Notes: generated by a model not told the origin, from the sequence alone. 64,000 nt of DNA from Bombyx mori (GCF_030269925.1 NC_085133.1:3926001-3990000); one strand, 5' to 3'. Shown: positions 10,941 through 23,655, counted from the first letter of the stretch. Made by a program: numbers and translations.

Positions 10941-11525
10941 GATAATAAAAGCCACTTTAAGTACGCTCATTAATTATAGTAAAATTAAGCACAGGATTTG
11001 CGTACTTAAGTTTGAATACAATTATTACACGAAAGTAATTTTAATACTGAATTATACAGAGTGATTTAAATGTAAATAGATATTTCGTAACATGTTTTTA
11101 TACCTCAATAGCTTATTTGCTGTTCAAAAATAAAATCTAATTTATTAAAATTAAAAATTTTCGATAAATACACTTCATTTATGATAAAGAAATTCGACTT
11201 ATCTTTCCAAAGCAAACAACATGATATCTTTGTCTAAAAAAATGCCGACTGAGAAGCAGGCCAGTGTTTTAAAAGTGGATTAGCAGACACATGAATACAA
11301 TTAATCGTCATATCGGGTTTAATTGCAAGTCGGACCAATGGGCATTCAGCGTCGGTTGGTCTCTGACATGCTGAAACAATTGACCTCCTAGTTTTAGTTC
11401 CTAGTCACATTTGTGTACAAAATTGTCCGTGATATAAAACGGACGAATGAATTTATTAAGGCGCGTAAAGTAGTAGACCCGGAATAATCAAAACACACAA
11501 ATCTGATGGCCCCCTATGCTAGATT
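10941..11525. other. intronic DNA, nothing recognised
   Basis: AT-rich with no repeat or coding signal I could match. Confidence 0.5.
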
Positions 11526-11835
11526 TTTTTTATCCTACCTTTGCTGATAGCATTGAGCTAACGGGGCTCAAACCGTGTGTGTTGCTAACGCAGGCCCTAG
11601 CAAAAGCAGTGCTTCGCAGAATCTACCACCGGATCGGAAACGCGACCCACTGAGAAAATCCGGCGAGAAACTCCGGCTGTATCTATGGGTTAATTCACTC
11701 GTGACGTGTTCGACGAGGACGCTGACCGGTGCTTGTGGTACCTTAAAACACCGTTAATGGATCCGGAGGATCCGTAATGACGTGTTTGGGGCGACGTCGA
11801 CTGTTTTCCCATTTGATCTACAGAATCGGGTATGA
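11526..11835 (-). mobile_element. LINE 3' end, family X1
   Basis: cctacctttgctgatagcattgagc, with a deletion, then cgcagaatctaccaccggatc and the ggatccgtaatgacgtgttt region also found in the 7.1-kb copy. Confidence 0.68.
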
Positions 11836-12283
11836 AGCTATGCTAGAGCAGATAGGTGCCGCTACTCTATTCCACTGCCGAGATACAGTGATGTAGAGCT
11901 ATCAGCCTCGTGCCTAGAGGTGGTTAGAGACATTTGTGTTGTTACACCCATATGCTCCGATAACAATGAACACCTTAAAGAATAAAAAAAGTAAAAGATT
12001 GTGCACGATCAGATAATATTGCTTAGTTTTGATCTTGACTTTTACCCTGTTATATTCTATGACCTCTTGGTCTTAAATTTTATTAATAAATTCAGTTTAA
12101 AAGAATAGATACAGGATCGAAAAATGTCATAACCCTAATAATGCGTTGGAAAATGGAAAAACATTCTTAAAATACCATACACGTGATTTTCTTTGTATAT
12201 AACTGTATATTTGTAAATTAACTTCTAAGTTTTTACTGTAGAACCACATGAAATTAAACGATCGTTGTAAACGCGAAATACTC
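11836..12283. other. intronic DNA, unassigned
   Basis: No recognised feature except the left 9-bp target duplication at 12275-12283. Confidence 0.4.
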
Positions 12284-12547
12284 TTTTTTTTTGGTCAGGA
12301 GGAAATCGCCGGACTTCCGCCCTCCACTGGGTTTGGAGGGCGGGGCATGTCGGAGTTAAACCGACTAAAACCTCCTGTCGCTCAACAACCAGCATCCAAA
12401 CCTCGCATGAGACAGAACTCATGAAAAGGCAAAGGGGGAAAAGTGAAGCGTTTAGTGCGGAGCACATCTCTCCCATCACCCTCCCCCTCGGGACGCCGGA
12501 CTGGCGGTCGTCGGCGCCACAACCACCAGTCTTCTCGGTCGGCAGAA
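12284..12547 (-). mobile_element. retroposon 3' end with 9-bp target-site duplication
   Basis: GC-rich block, poly-T at its left edge (so poly-A on -), containing ggttttagtcggtttaactcc on the - strand. It is flanked by gaaatactc at 12275-12283 and 12548-12556, which marks it as a 5'-truncated non-LTR insertion. The ORF across it on - (12225-12677) is a chance reading of retroposon plus flank. Family not identified. Confidence 0.75.
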
Positions 12548-12735
12548 GAAATACTCTAGGATCAACATCTTTTACTATATTTGTAAACTGACTTGTGCAA
12601 CGTCCGCTGTGAACACATTCTTTATACATAATAGGCTTGTGGTTTCCGTACAAAAGATAATAATAGTTGTTTTTCACAAGATCTACAATTCAGAAATATA
12701 TCATCATCTAGTAAAGCATTATTTGCGCACTATTC

Positions 12736-12765
12736 CACGCGGACGAAGTCGCGGGCAAAAGCTAG
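12736..12765 (+). mobile_element. Helitron-like 3' end
   Basis: cgcggacgaagtcgcgggcaaaagctag: a GCGaC/GTCGC hairpin followed by CTAG at 12762-12765. Distinct from families A and B. The 5' end was not located. Confidence 0.5.
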
Positions 12766-13224
12766 GAAATACTATAAGAGAAACTTGCAGAACCAACATT
12801 CTAAATCAAGTTAAATCAACTTAACGCGAAATCCGCACGTTCGTCTTTGTAGTAAAATCCACATGTAAAGCTTTTAAATCCAGACGACTATCAGTCTTTA
12901 AGCGAACGCAATAAAGCATAGTTTTGTTAAATTAATTGATACCGTCGATCAAGTAGCCATATAGTGCAGTCCATCTACAGATTTTCGTTTCCGTCTGCAT
13001 TCGTTACATGTCTTTAAATGGATCTGATATTTCATTGACGCACACGTTTTATACACATTTTATATTAAAATTGATTCTAATCGATAATGAGGCCATTTTC
13101 AGAATAAATAATTTGAATAAATAAAAAATAAAGCGACACTAATACCGGGCGAAAAAAATAATAATTAGGTAACTAAATATTTAAAAAAAAATATGTCGCT
13201 TACAATTTAAAATATACACAACTG
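12766..13224. other. intronic DNA, nothing recognised
   Basis: A/T-rich with poly-A and poly-T runs; no support for a gene or repeat. Confidence 0.5.
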
Positions 13225-13760
13225 AATATATTCTATTCTATTAGGATCTACTGTGGGATCCTGTTGAAGAAGATTTACAAGGATATATCCCACTGTTCGT
13301 CTTATCTCGTCCGCCTATCTCAAATGTTGTTCTACATCTGATTAACCAATTCGTGACCTCTCTCTTTCATTTTTCCTCATCACAAGGCATCATATGACCA
13401 GTCCCTTTAGATTTAAATTGTTGAATTGAGGCCCTAAAATGAAATATCGAATTTTAACTACTACCGTCACTTAATCTGGTCACTTGTATGCTATGGAAGG
13501 ATGAGGTATCCTGGCACAGGGTTAACTAATTCATGGAAGGAAATTTTAAAGACATATATCATGCCTGTAATAGCTAATTCTGAGTTAAGTTGATCTATTC
13601 TTTAAAGAATGTCAATGACTTGTATTCTTTCTCTTATGTTTAAGCCACTGACTCTGTCACTTTTGCTTAGGATTATAATGATTCTTTTCAATGCTGACAT
13701 TTTGATAGTTTCTCTTTATGCGATGATATGAAACTCCACGTTTGGCGACCATAAATAAAC
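13225..13760 (-). pseudogene. decayed LINE reverse transcriptase, C-terminal part
   Basis: On the - strand the frames give pieces such as TWSFISSHKEKL, then SDRVSGLNIRERIQVIDIL and RINQLN, resembling the conserved region after the catalytic core of LINE RTs. Many stops and frameshifts. The 3' side carries an AATAG-type tail (13230s), as in the insertion at 7520. Assignment is tentative. Confidence 0.42.
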
Positions 13761-13974
13761 TTTAAATAATCGACCTAAATAAATTTAAGGTCGAGACCTC
13801 AAGATAAAGACAAAAAACAACATAGGATGCCGTATTAAAGCGTTTTACGCAAACAAATATTACCTTTATGCTAATTGCAAACATGTAATCAAATTGTGTG
13901 CAAATATTTTTCCGCATATTTGTCGAAGATAATCTCCGGAGTGAACCGATTGCCATATGGTCTTCAGGGACAAG

Positions 13975-14130
13975 ATTTTTTTTTTTTTTTATTGCCCTTG
14001 TAGGCAGACGAGCATACGGCCCACCTGATGGTGAGTGGTTACCGTCGCCCATGGACTTCAGCAATGCCAGGGGCAGAGCCAAACCGCTGCCTACCGCTTA
14101 ATACTCTCCACAAACCTCGTTTGAAGGACA
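13975..14130 (-). mobile_element. retroposon family D, 3' end
   Basis: Poly-T, attgcccttgtaggcagacg, gcatacggcccacctgatgg, then the ccaggggcagagccaaaccg block. The complement ends ...gggcaataaaaa, a retroposon tail. Similar copies lie at 35.2, 43.4, 55.2 and 58.0 kb. Confidence 0.72.
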
Positions 14131-14479
14131 GGATTCCTTTGCGTTTAAAAATATGTGTTAAAATAAGCAAATGAATCCATGATTAATTTCCCTCTTTTAT
14201 TTTTTTATTTTTATTGTTTTTTTTTATGCAGTTTTTTGTTTTTTTTTGTTTTAATTTAATATTAGTTAACGTTATTTTTATCTTAACCACAAACGTTTTT
14301 AAGCAAGATGCGTGTTCACACCCAAAAGGATGAATTCTATAATGTATTCTTTTATGTAAATAAGTACAATGTTTATGTGTGCAGATTTTATCCAGTTGTG
14401 TGAACTTAATAAAAAAATAAAAATTATATCGCGACATAAATGACCAATGCCACTCGAACAAATATGATATTTAAACAAA

Positions 14480-14894
14480 CTAGAGGTCCCGCAGTAGTCG
14501 AAATTCGACTATAATTAATTGTAATTGTAAGTTTGTACATTATTATGATTGTATTTTATACTTCTATAATCACGAATTTCGTCAAGGCTAACACTATAAA
14601 AATATTAACAAAGACAAACAATATTTAATTTATTCTCAATTTGACAACAGACGTCAAGAACAAAAGCTTGACAATAAATAGTATGCATGCGTGTGTGCGT
14701 CAAATACGTGGTATGTAGTGTGTGTAATGTTTTCTTTATTGATTTAATGTATCTTTTATGCATTATTTAAAAAAATATTAGCATTGTGCACTTCTCTTTA
14801 TTCTCTATAAGTGTGGAAAATTTCATAGTCCTCCGTCCGCGCAATTTTCGTAAAAAGGGATACAAAGTTTTTGCTTCACGTATTAATATATAGA
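14480..14894 (-). mobile_element. Helitron family B
   Basis: On + starts ctagaggtcccgcagtagtc with the hairpin gtcgaaattcgac and ends acgtattaatatatagat. It is the antisense counterpart of the 5766 copy. Confidence 0.82.
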
Positions 14895-15409
14895 TGTTAA
14901 GTTTTAAAGACGGTTTCGTTAAGGCACACGCCTCATTCCCGTCACTGCCAAGGTCTATATTTAGACAACAACGTGGTCTTGTGAGTCGTTTCCGCTCGCT
15001 TCGTTCCTCGACACCAAGCTCGTCTGAACCTTAGATTGTGCGCCGTTGACGTGTTGATGGTGAATTTCATGAGCCGTTTCCTGCGACAGTAGTCAGTGAT
15101 CTATATATTCATTTCGATTTACATGTGTACACATACCTATAGAAATAAGCCAGGGATAACAAAAAAAAAACGATAGAACAGATCTCGAATGTTCCAGTAG
15201 TCATAAGGTCAGAAGGAACTCATGTCTCGAAGTGGGTGACGGTATTTTATAACCTCTTAAATATTTATCGTCGACGCTATGACAGAGACGACAGAGAAAT
15301 GGCGCGAAACGGTCGGAATTCTACATTTGTATTTTTAAAATGTCATCGATTAAAACCAGCCAGTTTATCTATGTATTGATTTACAATTAAAAGTTCTTTA
15401 TCTTAAATA
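14895..15409. other. intronic DNA, unassigned
   Basis: No supported gene. 14.9-15.1 kb is GC-richer and could be an old retroposon piece. Confidence 0.4.
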
Positions 15410-15682
15410 TCTGTATCTAAAATGAATTGCTGTTCGTTAGTCTCGGTAAAACTCGAGAACGGCTGGACCGATTTGGCTAATTTTGGTCTTGAATTATTTG
15501 TGGAAGTACAGAGAAGGTTTAAAAGGTAGATAAACATGAAAATACTCGGAATTAAATCAAAATAACAATTTTGTTTGTCCTTTGATGTGTCCCCGGTCGG
15601 ACGGATTCCTTTTGTTTGTTTTAAGTTTATACAAAAGTTTATTTATCGATTGAGGCACTACGAAGTCTGCCGGGTCAGCTAG
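15410..15682 (+). mobile_element. Helitron family A
   Basis: TCTGTATCTAAAATGAATTG...cgaagtctgccgggtcagCTAG (15679-15682). Its downstream flank is duplicated beside another family A copy at 32 kb. Confidence 0.82.
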
Positions 15683-15911
15683 TATTAAATATAAATGTTG
15701 TTATGAAAACGTGTGAATGCAATAAAACGATGAATTTTTAATTTATATTACTATTACAATTGCGGCTTATAAAAAAATTTAACAACGAAAACACGGTTAC
15801 GCTGCAAATTACAGTAGCTCGTAGTCTTAAGAGACAAATCCTTATTAATTCAGCCTTGCGAGTATATTCCGCTTATTTCTATTCATTAATTCGTTTATTA
15901 GCACACGCGTC
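15683..15911 (+). repeat. 229-bp flank, copy 1 of a dispersed duplicate
   Basis: Matches 32071-32299 without gaps, with seven differences all in the first 100 bp; the last ~130 bp are identical. In both places it starts right after a family A Helitron's CTAG and ends at cacacgcgtc. No coding sequence seen. Confidence 0.85.
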
Positions 15912-16042
15912 TGTGCACGACAGTCGCCTCAGCATGACGCTTACACATTAAAGATTACGAAAACATAACCTAAGTGGTGTGTTACGCGCCAATTTCTGCC
16001 GCGATGTATTTCGAAGAAGGCTAGACTTTGTTAAGATTTTAA

Positions 16043-16271
16043 TTTTTTTATTGCTTAGATTGGTGGACGAGCTCACAGCCCACCTGCTGTCAAGTGGTTA
16101 CTGGAGCCCATAGACATTTACGTAAATGCGCCACCCACCTTGAGATGTAAGTTCTAAAGTCTCAGTATAGTTACAACGGCTGCCCCACCTTTGAAGCCGA
16201 AACACAATACTGCTTCACGGCAGAAATAGACAGGGTGATGGTGCGGACTTACAAGACGTCCTACCACCAGT
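16043..16271 (-). mobile_element. Bm1 SINE, 5'-truncated
   Basis: Poly-T/ttgcttagattggtggacg to cgtcctaccaccag; the tRNA head is absent. Confidence 0.85.
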
Positions 16272-16569
16272 AAAACGAATTCATAATTACATTTGAATAA
16301 TAAATAGCAGCTTTTTTTTAGCAACACGCTTTTATCGGCTTTACCTGTATCTATCAATCAATAGATCTTTCAATTGGATTTTCATAAATTTGAAGGCGTC
16401 CGATAAATATGAAAACTTGTGGAGTTATCAGGGACCAAAGATAATACAAGAAAAATATTACTTTTGTTTAATATCACACCAGAATCATTAGGTCGGAAGA
16501 AGTGTTAGTTTAATTTTGAGCTCCGCTTTCTATTAGTGTTGTGTAATGATTGACAAAAAAAAATTTAAG

Positions 16570-16690
16570 TATTTTCACATTTTTATTATGTTCGTAGGAA
16601 GGAAACGGTTTTCTTGATTGTGTCTGGCCACCGTCGCTTATGGACATAAGCGGTGCCCGGGTTTCGAAAAGTCGCTGCCTACCCTCAAAC
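16570..16690 (-). mobile_element. degraded family D-like retroposon fragment
   Basis: ccaccgtcgcttatggacataagcggtgcccggg...tcgctgcctacc loosely follows the family D block (ccgtcgcccatggacttc... gccgctgcctacc). Weak. Confidence 0.35.
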
Positions 16691-18130
16691 TCGAAAAATA
16701 TAGTTTGAATAAGGAGATGCTTTTCAGGAATCTCCTTAGAAAAGAAGTTTAGAAGCACATTCAATCGAGGTACAGGACGTTGTGATAATACAGTAAAGAC
16801 TCCTTATCCGCGTTTTCACTATTAGCGGATTTAAAAAAAAAAATGCGACCCCATTCCTACATTCTCGGCTCTAATCAATCCATACATATTGATAAAAAGA
16901 TTCCAATATATACATAGCTATCCAACCGAATATCCTTTGTAATCGCGCTTTTCCACATTCACCGTTTCAGTATTCGCGCCATATTTACGGAACATACATC
17001 CCACGAATAAAGAGCTCTTGATTGTAACAAGAAAATTTTGGGATAACCTAAAAAAAAATCAAATCAAAAACAAACATGTTGAACTATTGTCACTCCGTAA
17101 ACAATTCGTTCCATTCCACTATATTAAATTACCATTAAGTCCAATACAAGCAGAAAACGTAAACCCTAGCATTACGTACTGCCTATCTAATAATGTATTC
17201 CGATCTACTATCAAATATATTAACACGGACATCATTATCCCCAATAATCCGTCTGGTCTGTCACTCGATAACGCGTCTGTGGACAGCCATGGACGCCACA
17301 GATAAGCTACATCCAATACATCGAGCCATTGGAACGAGTAAGCACACCATTCAATGCTACTGTTATATTTTAGTCTGTGTACTTTGTTCAGGGCTGCACG
17401 CAGCTGATAGTTTATCGACGCTGTTTCGCCGTACGTTATTGATTTGGTGATAACAAACGCTTTCTAGGCCCTGATTTTTATGTTTGTTATTTTTATGTTA
17501 TGAAAGCATTACTGCTTTTAACGGTATATGTTTTTTTTTTTTATAGATATTTTATCGTTTATTCGAGACGCCATTTTATTAATGTCATAAATCATTCTTT
17601 GTTTGTCCACAGAGTATTAAATACTAAACTGAGGCAAAGGGTTTTTTTTTAGACAACAGGATCAAGTTATATAAGTCCGAGTATTATTGCGAAACTTCGA
17701 CCAGGACTCTCTCATGCTAGTAATTCCTCATCTTTTAATTGAATTATTACTAGGATTGTGATGCGTAGTACTATCGCCCTGTCTATTTCTGCCGAAAGCA
17801 ACCACGCGTTTCTGATTTAATTTAGAAATTGGAACACAATTAGATTCACGTTTAAGGGTTGCCAGTAAAATCTCCGAGCTAATTTTTCACCAAAATACGT
17901 TTCGTCCGGTATGCCTTAAGGCAATAAGAGAATGATCGCACGTATTAAATATTCGTAGCGAGCCAAGACTTAATCAGTTGCAACACAATATTATCATATT
18001 TATTATGGTCAAGCGGAAACGGTAAGCTGCACAGAATCGAATGCACGTCGAATAAATATAACAACCATAAGGTCGGATCAAATAACGTGTAGGGTCTTGG
18101 TGTTTTGATTTTTAAGACGATCATTTTTTA
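16691..18130. other. intronic DNA, mostly unique
   Basis: One Bm1 body scrap on + at about 17768-17830 (atcgccctgtctatttctgccg). Otherwise nothing supported. Overlapping ORFs on both strands near 17.0-17.45 kb have no recognisable domain. Confidence 0.45.
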
Positions 18131-18374
18131 TATTTTTTTATTGCGTAGATGGGTGGACGAGCTCACAGCCCACCTGGTGTTAAGTGGTTACTGGAGCCCA
18201 TAGACATCTACAACGTAAATGCGCCACCACCATGAGATAAGTTCTAAGGTCTCAGTATAGTTACAACGGCTGCCCCACCCTTCAAGCCGAAACGCATTAC
18301 TGCTTCACGGCAGAAATAGGCGGGGTGGAGGTACCTACCTACCCGTGCGGACTCACATGAGGTCCTACCACCAG
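18131..18374 (-). mobile_element. Bm1 SINE, 5'-truncated
   Basis: ttttttattgcgtagatggg to gaggtcctaccaccag. Close to the family consensus. Confidence 0.87.
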
Positions 18375-18865
18375 CTTCGTTTTATAAGTAATTTCAAAGT
18401 ATGGACCTTACGACCCATTTAAATATCTTTTGTTTTTATTCAAACAGTATTTGTTTACACTAAGTAAGTCTTACGTTATTAATATAAACCGTATTTAGCA
18501 TAAACTCCACCGGATAAAAATATCAATGACATTTACATAGAAACCTACGTAAAATAAGCAAATCGTATGCAGTAATGTCAATAACAATCCTACATATACC
18601 TTCTAAATACGGATTGTGAAGATATTGTACAGCAGTCGAAAACGTGGATGGGTTCAAACAATATTTACCAAGAACTTTTTTTAGAAAGAGAAACTACTAA
18701 ATGTAATAATGTTATAAAATAAATTTCAGTTTTTGAAAATATCCTCATCGATTAAGATTTAGGTGGTCGAAGGGAGATGGTCTAAAATCATACAGAATCA
18801 GGATTCCTGATTAGTAGTACGTTAAGATCTGATGTGTCAAAAAATAAGTGTATTTTTTTTCTTTA

Positions 18866-19014
18866 GTCCACTCGTTTCCAGTTTCACTAAGACAGTTAGA
18901 CGAGCACCGGCTCAGCTCGGAAGGATGGGATTTGCTTATAGCTGCCTGAGTACCTCCGAAGGAGACCTAACAACTCAAGCGCAACTGCTTCGTGAAAGAA
19001 TCCACTACCGGATT
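18866..19014 (-). mobile_element. BMC1-type LINE 3' UTR fragment
   Basis: Complement of the block seen at 21168-21310 and 27560-27690: ccagtttcacta..., gggatttgcttatagctgcc, tccgaaggagacctaacaac, gctgcttcgtgaaagaatc. A Bm1 lies immediately downstream. Confidence 0.62.
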
Positions 19015-19055
19015 GGAATCGGAATTGTTGGTAGAATTCTTTGCTGCGGTCGATG

Positions 19056-19279
19056 TTTTTTTTTTATGGCTTAGATGGGTGGAAGAGCTCACAGCCCACC
19101 TGGTGTTAAGTGGTTACTGGAGCCCATGGACATCTATAACGTAAATCCGCCACCCACCTTGAGATATAAGTTCTAAGATCTCAATATACAGTTACAACGG
19201 CTGCCCCGCCCTTCAAGCCGAAACGCATTACTGCTTCACGGCAGAAATAGGCGGGGTGGAGGTACCTACCCGTGCGAGT
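19056..19279 (-). mobile_element. Bm1 SINE, 5'-truncated
   Basis: Poly-T, atggcttagatgggtggaag, to ggtacctacccgtgcg. It ends earlier than the other truncated copies. Confidence 0.86.
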
Positions 19280-20190
19280 CCCTAAGACTACTCCCGGTGC
19301 TAGAACTGAAGGAGTCTAATGCAAGAGTTATTGGATCTGATGAATTCGTAAGGACTTATTGAAACCATGTCTGAATTGTCAATTTGACATAATTTGAACT
19401 GGGGGGATAAACGACTTCAAAAATGTATAGAATATAAAATAACAGGCAAGCATTCTTTTTTTTTTTAACAATTCCGTTAGTGCGAAACTATTTTTTCTTC
19501 ATTCTTCAGCATAAAAAAACGAAAAGTCTTGCTACTGCAACAAATAATTTTAATAATTTAAATACATTAACGCATTACCTCGACACTTGTAAATCATGTT
19601 GTGCTCATTGAATTGTAAATTATAAATCACAATGTTATGACGTTTTCTATCGGACCTATATCGTTGTTATAATCATTGATGTTGCAAACATCAGAGGGTG
19701 CGCTGACGACTAATGTTTTCAAAATTCACAGCAACAAAACAAAATGATAAAATATATTTTTGTTTTTTTTTATAAAATCCATGCAGATTTTATAGAAAAC
19801 AAAAATGTTAATCAGGCATTAAGATCCTTTATACATAACAATATAAAAAAGGCACGCTTTAATAATCAACCAAATTATAAGATAAAGCGCTCATTTTTAT
19901 TTAGGAGCAGTTGTTAAGGTGTTACGATGTCCTGGCTTAAGATGTTAGGCCCGAGTGATAAAATTATTGTCCTCGGTCCTCGACACGTATCCAAATTGTC
20001 AAGTTCAAATCCAACTTCTTCAAGTTGATGAAATACACGACAAAGAACTCAGAGAGATACATAAATACCGTTTAAGACGCTAATAAAAGCCTTCGATATT
20101 TTGTCTAAAGCTTTCGTTAATAATAATAAATAAATAGGAGGAGAAAAAAAAAACCAATTCATTGTTCTCTTTTTAAAACCTTTAAGTGTA
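19280..20190. other. intronic DNA, nothing recognised
   Basis: AT-rich with no supported feature. Confidence 0.5.
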
Positions 20191-20471
20191 CTAGCTGACC
20201 CGGCAGACTTCGTAGTGCCTCAATCGATAAATAAAATACCTAAACTTTTGTATAAAATAAACTTAAAACAAACCCGTCCGACGGGGGACATATCAAAGGA
20301 AAAACAAAATTGGTATTTTTGTTTAATTCCGATCATTTTCATATTTATCTACCTTTTAAACCTTCTCTGGACTTCCACAAATAATTCAAGACCAAAATTA
20401 GCTAAATCGGTCCAGCCGTTCTCGAGTTTTAGCGAGACTAACGAACAGCAATTCATTTTTATATATATAGA
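20191..20471 (-). mobile_element. Helitron family A
   Basis: ctagctgacccggcagactt at the left edge, ...caattcatttttatatatatag at the right: a complete antisense copy. The ORF at 20215-20553 is a reading of this element plus flank. Confidence 0.82.
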
Positions 20472-21167
20472 TAGATTCACTACCAAACACTGCAATTATA
20501 ATATATGTTTATTACAGTCAGATAACACAATTGCGCATATAATCTATAAATAAATTAATAAATGTTTGAACAATACCCAATTAAACTGGGAACTTGATCT
20601 CTTAGCTACTCGTAACTTCGATGTTCATTGTTTAATCATTTTGTGCCTGTTTTCCTTGAATTATTCTCCTTCATATAACGGTAGAGCAAACTGTACAGAG
20701 TACATACTCCCATGATTCTATCCTGCTCATTTCTTTGAACTTAACTTAATTTGAAACGTAACTTAGATTTTAAGACCTGGGTAAGTTGCTCAACTTTTGT
20801 GTTTTGCGTTATTCCCTTGTCCTCTATTTCGTATCTCCAAACCCCGCCTCAATCCTGTAATAGAAGATAAGAGCATACAGACAACTTGGTCCGCGCAGTT
20901 GTTTCCCCAGACTAACAAGTCTGATGGCCTTCCAAGAATGGAATATCTCATATCATCCACCGTTTATTTTTCACCTCCTCCGCACATCGGCAGGCTGCAT
21001 CTTCGATCAGGTTCATCTGATGCGCGTACTCTCTCTCGCTTTAACACCCAATGAGGTCCCCAACCAAACTTCATCGCTGAATTCTTTAAAGCCGTTTTAA
21101 AGAGTATAAAATAGCCGATAAAACTATTGAAATTCTCCGTATCCTTCGACACCCGTCACTACTCAAC
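20472..21167. other. intronic DNA, unassigned
   Basis: No supported gene. 20.8-21.1 kb is GC-richer and may be further 5' sequence of the LINE fragment that follows. Confidence 0.4.
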
Positions 21168-21335
21168 ATCATTCGCGAAGCAGCTACTCTTGAGCTGTTA
21201 GGTCCCCTTCGGAGGCGCTCGGGTAGCTGTTAGCAAATCCCACCCCTCCTGGCTGAGCCTTTGCTCGCCCACCTGTCCTGGTGAAACTGGAAAGGCCTCC
21301 AGGCCACCAGTAATCCTTCAATCATAAAAAAAAAG
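21168..21335 (+). mobile_element. BMC1-type LINE 3' end
   Basis: cattcgcgaagcagctactc, tgttaggtccccttcggagg, gtgaaactggaaaggcctcc, gccaccagtaatcc and a poly-A run: the same 3' UTR as the 27.6-kb copy. Confidence 0.72.
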
Positions 21336-23344
21336 AACTACTCAACATAAGGATGACTAGCTGGTCTAATTTAATAAACATACAATTCAGTAGCCCCAAA
21401 TTATATTAAGGACCTTTTTGAATTGCCATTTGAACATTTTCCTACACTAACAAGCCTCGTCGAATCGCTAATATCAGCATCTATGTAAATCTACATTCCC
21501 TCACGTTACGTAAACAAATGCTGCATGGAAATTAAATAATTCGATACAGTCGCGCCCTTAATAGAATAAAATCGACAGAAATGTCCAAGCGCGCTTTGGA
21601 AAATAAAATAAAAAATACAAAAATCACACGACAAAAGCAGTAGCCACTTTCTTTTGTGTTAAGTAACTGGATTGATTATTGGGCCAACAAACATAAAAAA
21701 AAAAGATATTGGGTCAATATGTGTGCGGTATACTATGAATTTTTGACGGGCATTACGCACTGGAACGTACGTTTAGAAGAATATCACGCCCGAAGCACTT
21801 TGGGACTACGTAAAGAAGGCAACTTGATTTTCGTTTTTATTATAGTATAACAGAACCTACGCAAAAAAAATGACGTGTACCTTATATTAATCCTCGCGTA
21901 TTTTCGCAATTTCAAAAGACGTTTTGATGTCGTATTTTACGCTCGCCATTGTTCTTGAAAAATTTAATGCAAGTAAAACTTTTCTGATGCCTCGTGCTTA
22001 AAACTAACCGTTTTCAACGTCTAAAATCGTTATATTGCTATTTATAAACTCTTTGTGATGGTTGCTCATAAAGTTCGGTACATTGTCTTAGTAAAACACG
22101 ATAAAATCCTTTTTATTGTACTCTAAAAGAAGTTTATATAGGCTGATGAAGCGACTGGTGCCGTCAAATTGCTTTTTTTTTCTCGAAAATAGCAACAATG
22201 GCTAAAGTTTCTTTATTAATGCCAAAAGAAAAGAAAAAAATCAAGATGTATTTTTGAAGTTTTTTAATAAAGGTGATTTGAAGCGTTGATGCGTTATATT
22301 AAATTAGAATTTGCTTTAGTTAATCTTAACGTTAAAAACATTTTATAAATGTATCTTCTTAAAGGAAAGCTAATGATTCAGATGAGCAACTTCGTATTTA
22401 AACTCTGAGATAACATTAAATCGTAAAAAAACCCAGCCAGACGCAGACAATAAAACAGTTCAACAAAAACAAATTTACGAATTTGTGTGAATCACGAATG
22501 AATATCGATTAAGACATAAAAATCATCGATACGATGCGTAATCGAGTCCTCGTTTTAATTCTCATACGAGAACATTACGATTAATCTAAATAAACGTTGC
22601 GATTAATCTAGTTTTAGATTCGATATAAAAAAAAATGGTTGTTAATTTATCGATAGGTACTGGTGTGAATTTCCATGAATATTCTTCGAATCATAGTTTT
22701 CTTTATTGATTTTGCTAACTAAAAGTCACGTCTCTATACCTAAATTAACATTATACAATAAACTGGGAACATTGCATATACTAATCACATACTACATATT
22801 AGTGTCTTCACTTTCTCTTAAGTCAAGTTCTTACTTGTATCCGGATCTATTAGGTTTCTTGAGTTTTCTTCTTTTTCTGTTTTATACCGTATTTTTCATA
22901 GCCGTCTCTATGCAATTGAGAAGATCTTGCCCTCTCTTTACCAACACACTATGTCGTCCACTAGATTTCTTTCTCTGGAACTACTGCGGCCATCCAGAAT
23001 ACTCTGCCATAACATCTGTAGCGTCCCATCAGACTAGGGCGTATTTTGAACCCGCATGGATAGGTACCATAGTCATGTCTAAATGTTTTTATGAGTATTG
23101 TAGACAAACTAGGACACCACTTAGTGAACACCGGCGCTCCTGACAACTGCAGTGACTATTGCATAGCCAAGCCGCCATGAATAAAATAAAATTGCGACTT
23201 CGATGTCTTTCTTGTCTTAAAGGTTACTATTCGGTAACACTATACTCTCCACTAGTGATTCTGCGAATTATATACCTAAAAGCCTTCTAGTTTTCTTTAT
23301 CTCATATGATTGGAATTTTACTCTAATTAAGAAAACTCAATATC
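21336..23344. other. intronic DNA, mostly unique
   Basis: Two kilobases without a repeat I can name. The 145-codon ORF at 22706-23143 is hydrophobic in the middle, has no recognisable domain and is probably fortuitous. Confidence 0.45.
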
Positions 23345-23655
23345 CAAACCAGGCTCTCTACCATCTGTCTCAAGAGGATATTTGAGTTATTCGGTTACAT
23401 TGCCAGAAAGAGCCGTGACAATCTTGAAAAATTGATAGTAACGGGCACGATTGCAGGCAAAAGATCTCGTGGCCGCAATCCAGTGCGCTGGTCCGACCAA
23501 ATCCGCATCACTCTGGATACCACAGTCTATGATGCCACACCGCCGAGAACAGAGGAAGATGGCGAAACATCATCCAGAGAAAGATAATGGGAAGAGATGG
23601 TCACGATCCTCAGACATGAGGAATGCGACTCAAAGAGGAAGAGGAAAGGAGTAGA
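23345..23655 (+). pseudogene. LINE reverse transcriptase C-terminal remnant
   Basis: With one frameshift the + strand gives TRLSTICLKRIFELFGYIAR, then NLEKLIVTGTIAGKRSRGRN and PVRWSDQIR, a pattern of LINE ORF2 C termini (short helical segment, G-K-R-x-R-G-R, RWSDQ). Several stops follow. Clade not assigned. Confidence 0.62.

Noticed and set aside
12225..12677. 150-codon - strand ORF
   Set aside because: Reads through a retroposon end with target duplication and both flanks; not a gene.
22706..23143. 145-codon + strand ORF, one of the longer ones in the window
   Set aside because: No domain, unusual composition, a long hydrophobic run from AT-rich codons, and overlapping ORF on the other strand; expected by chance in 64 kb.
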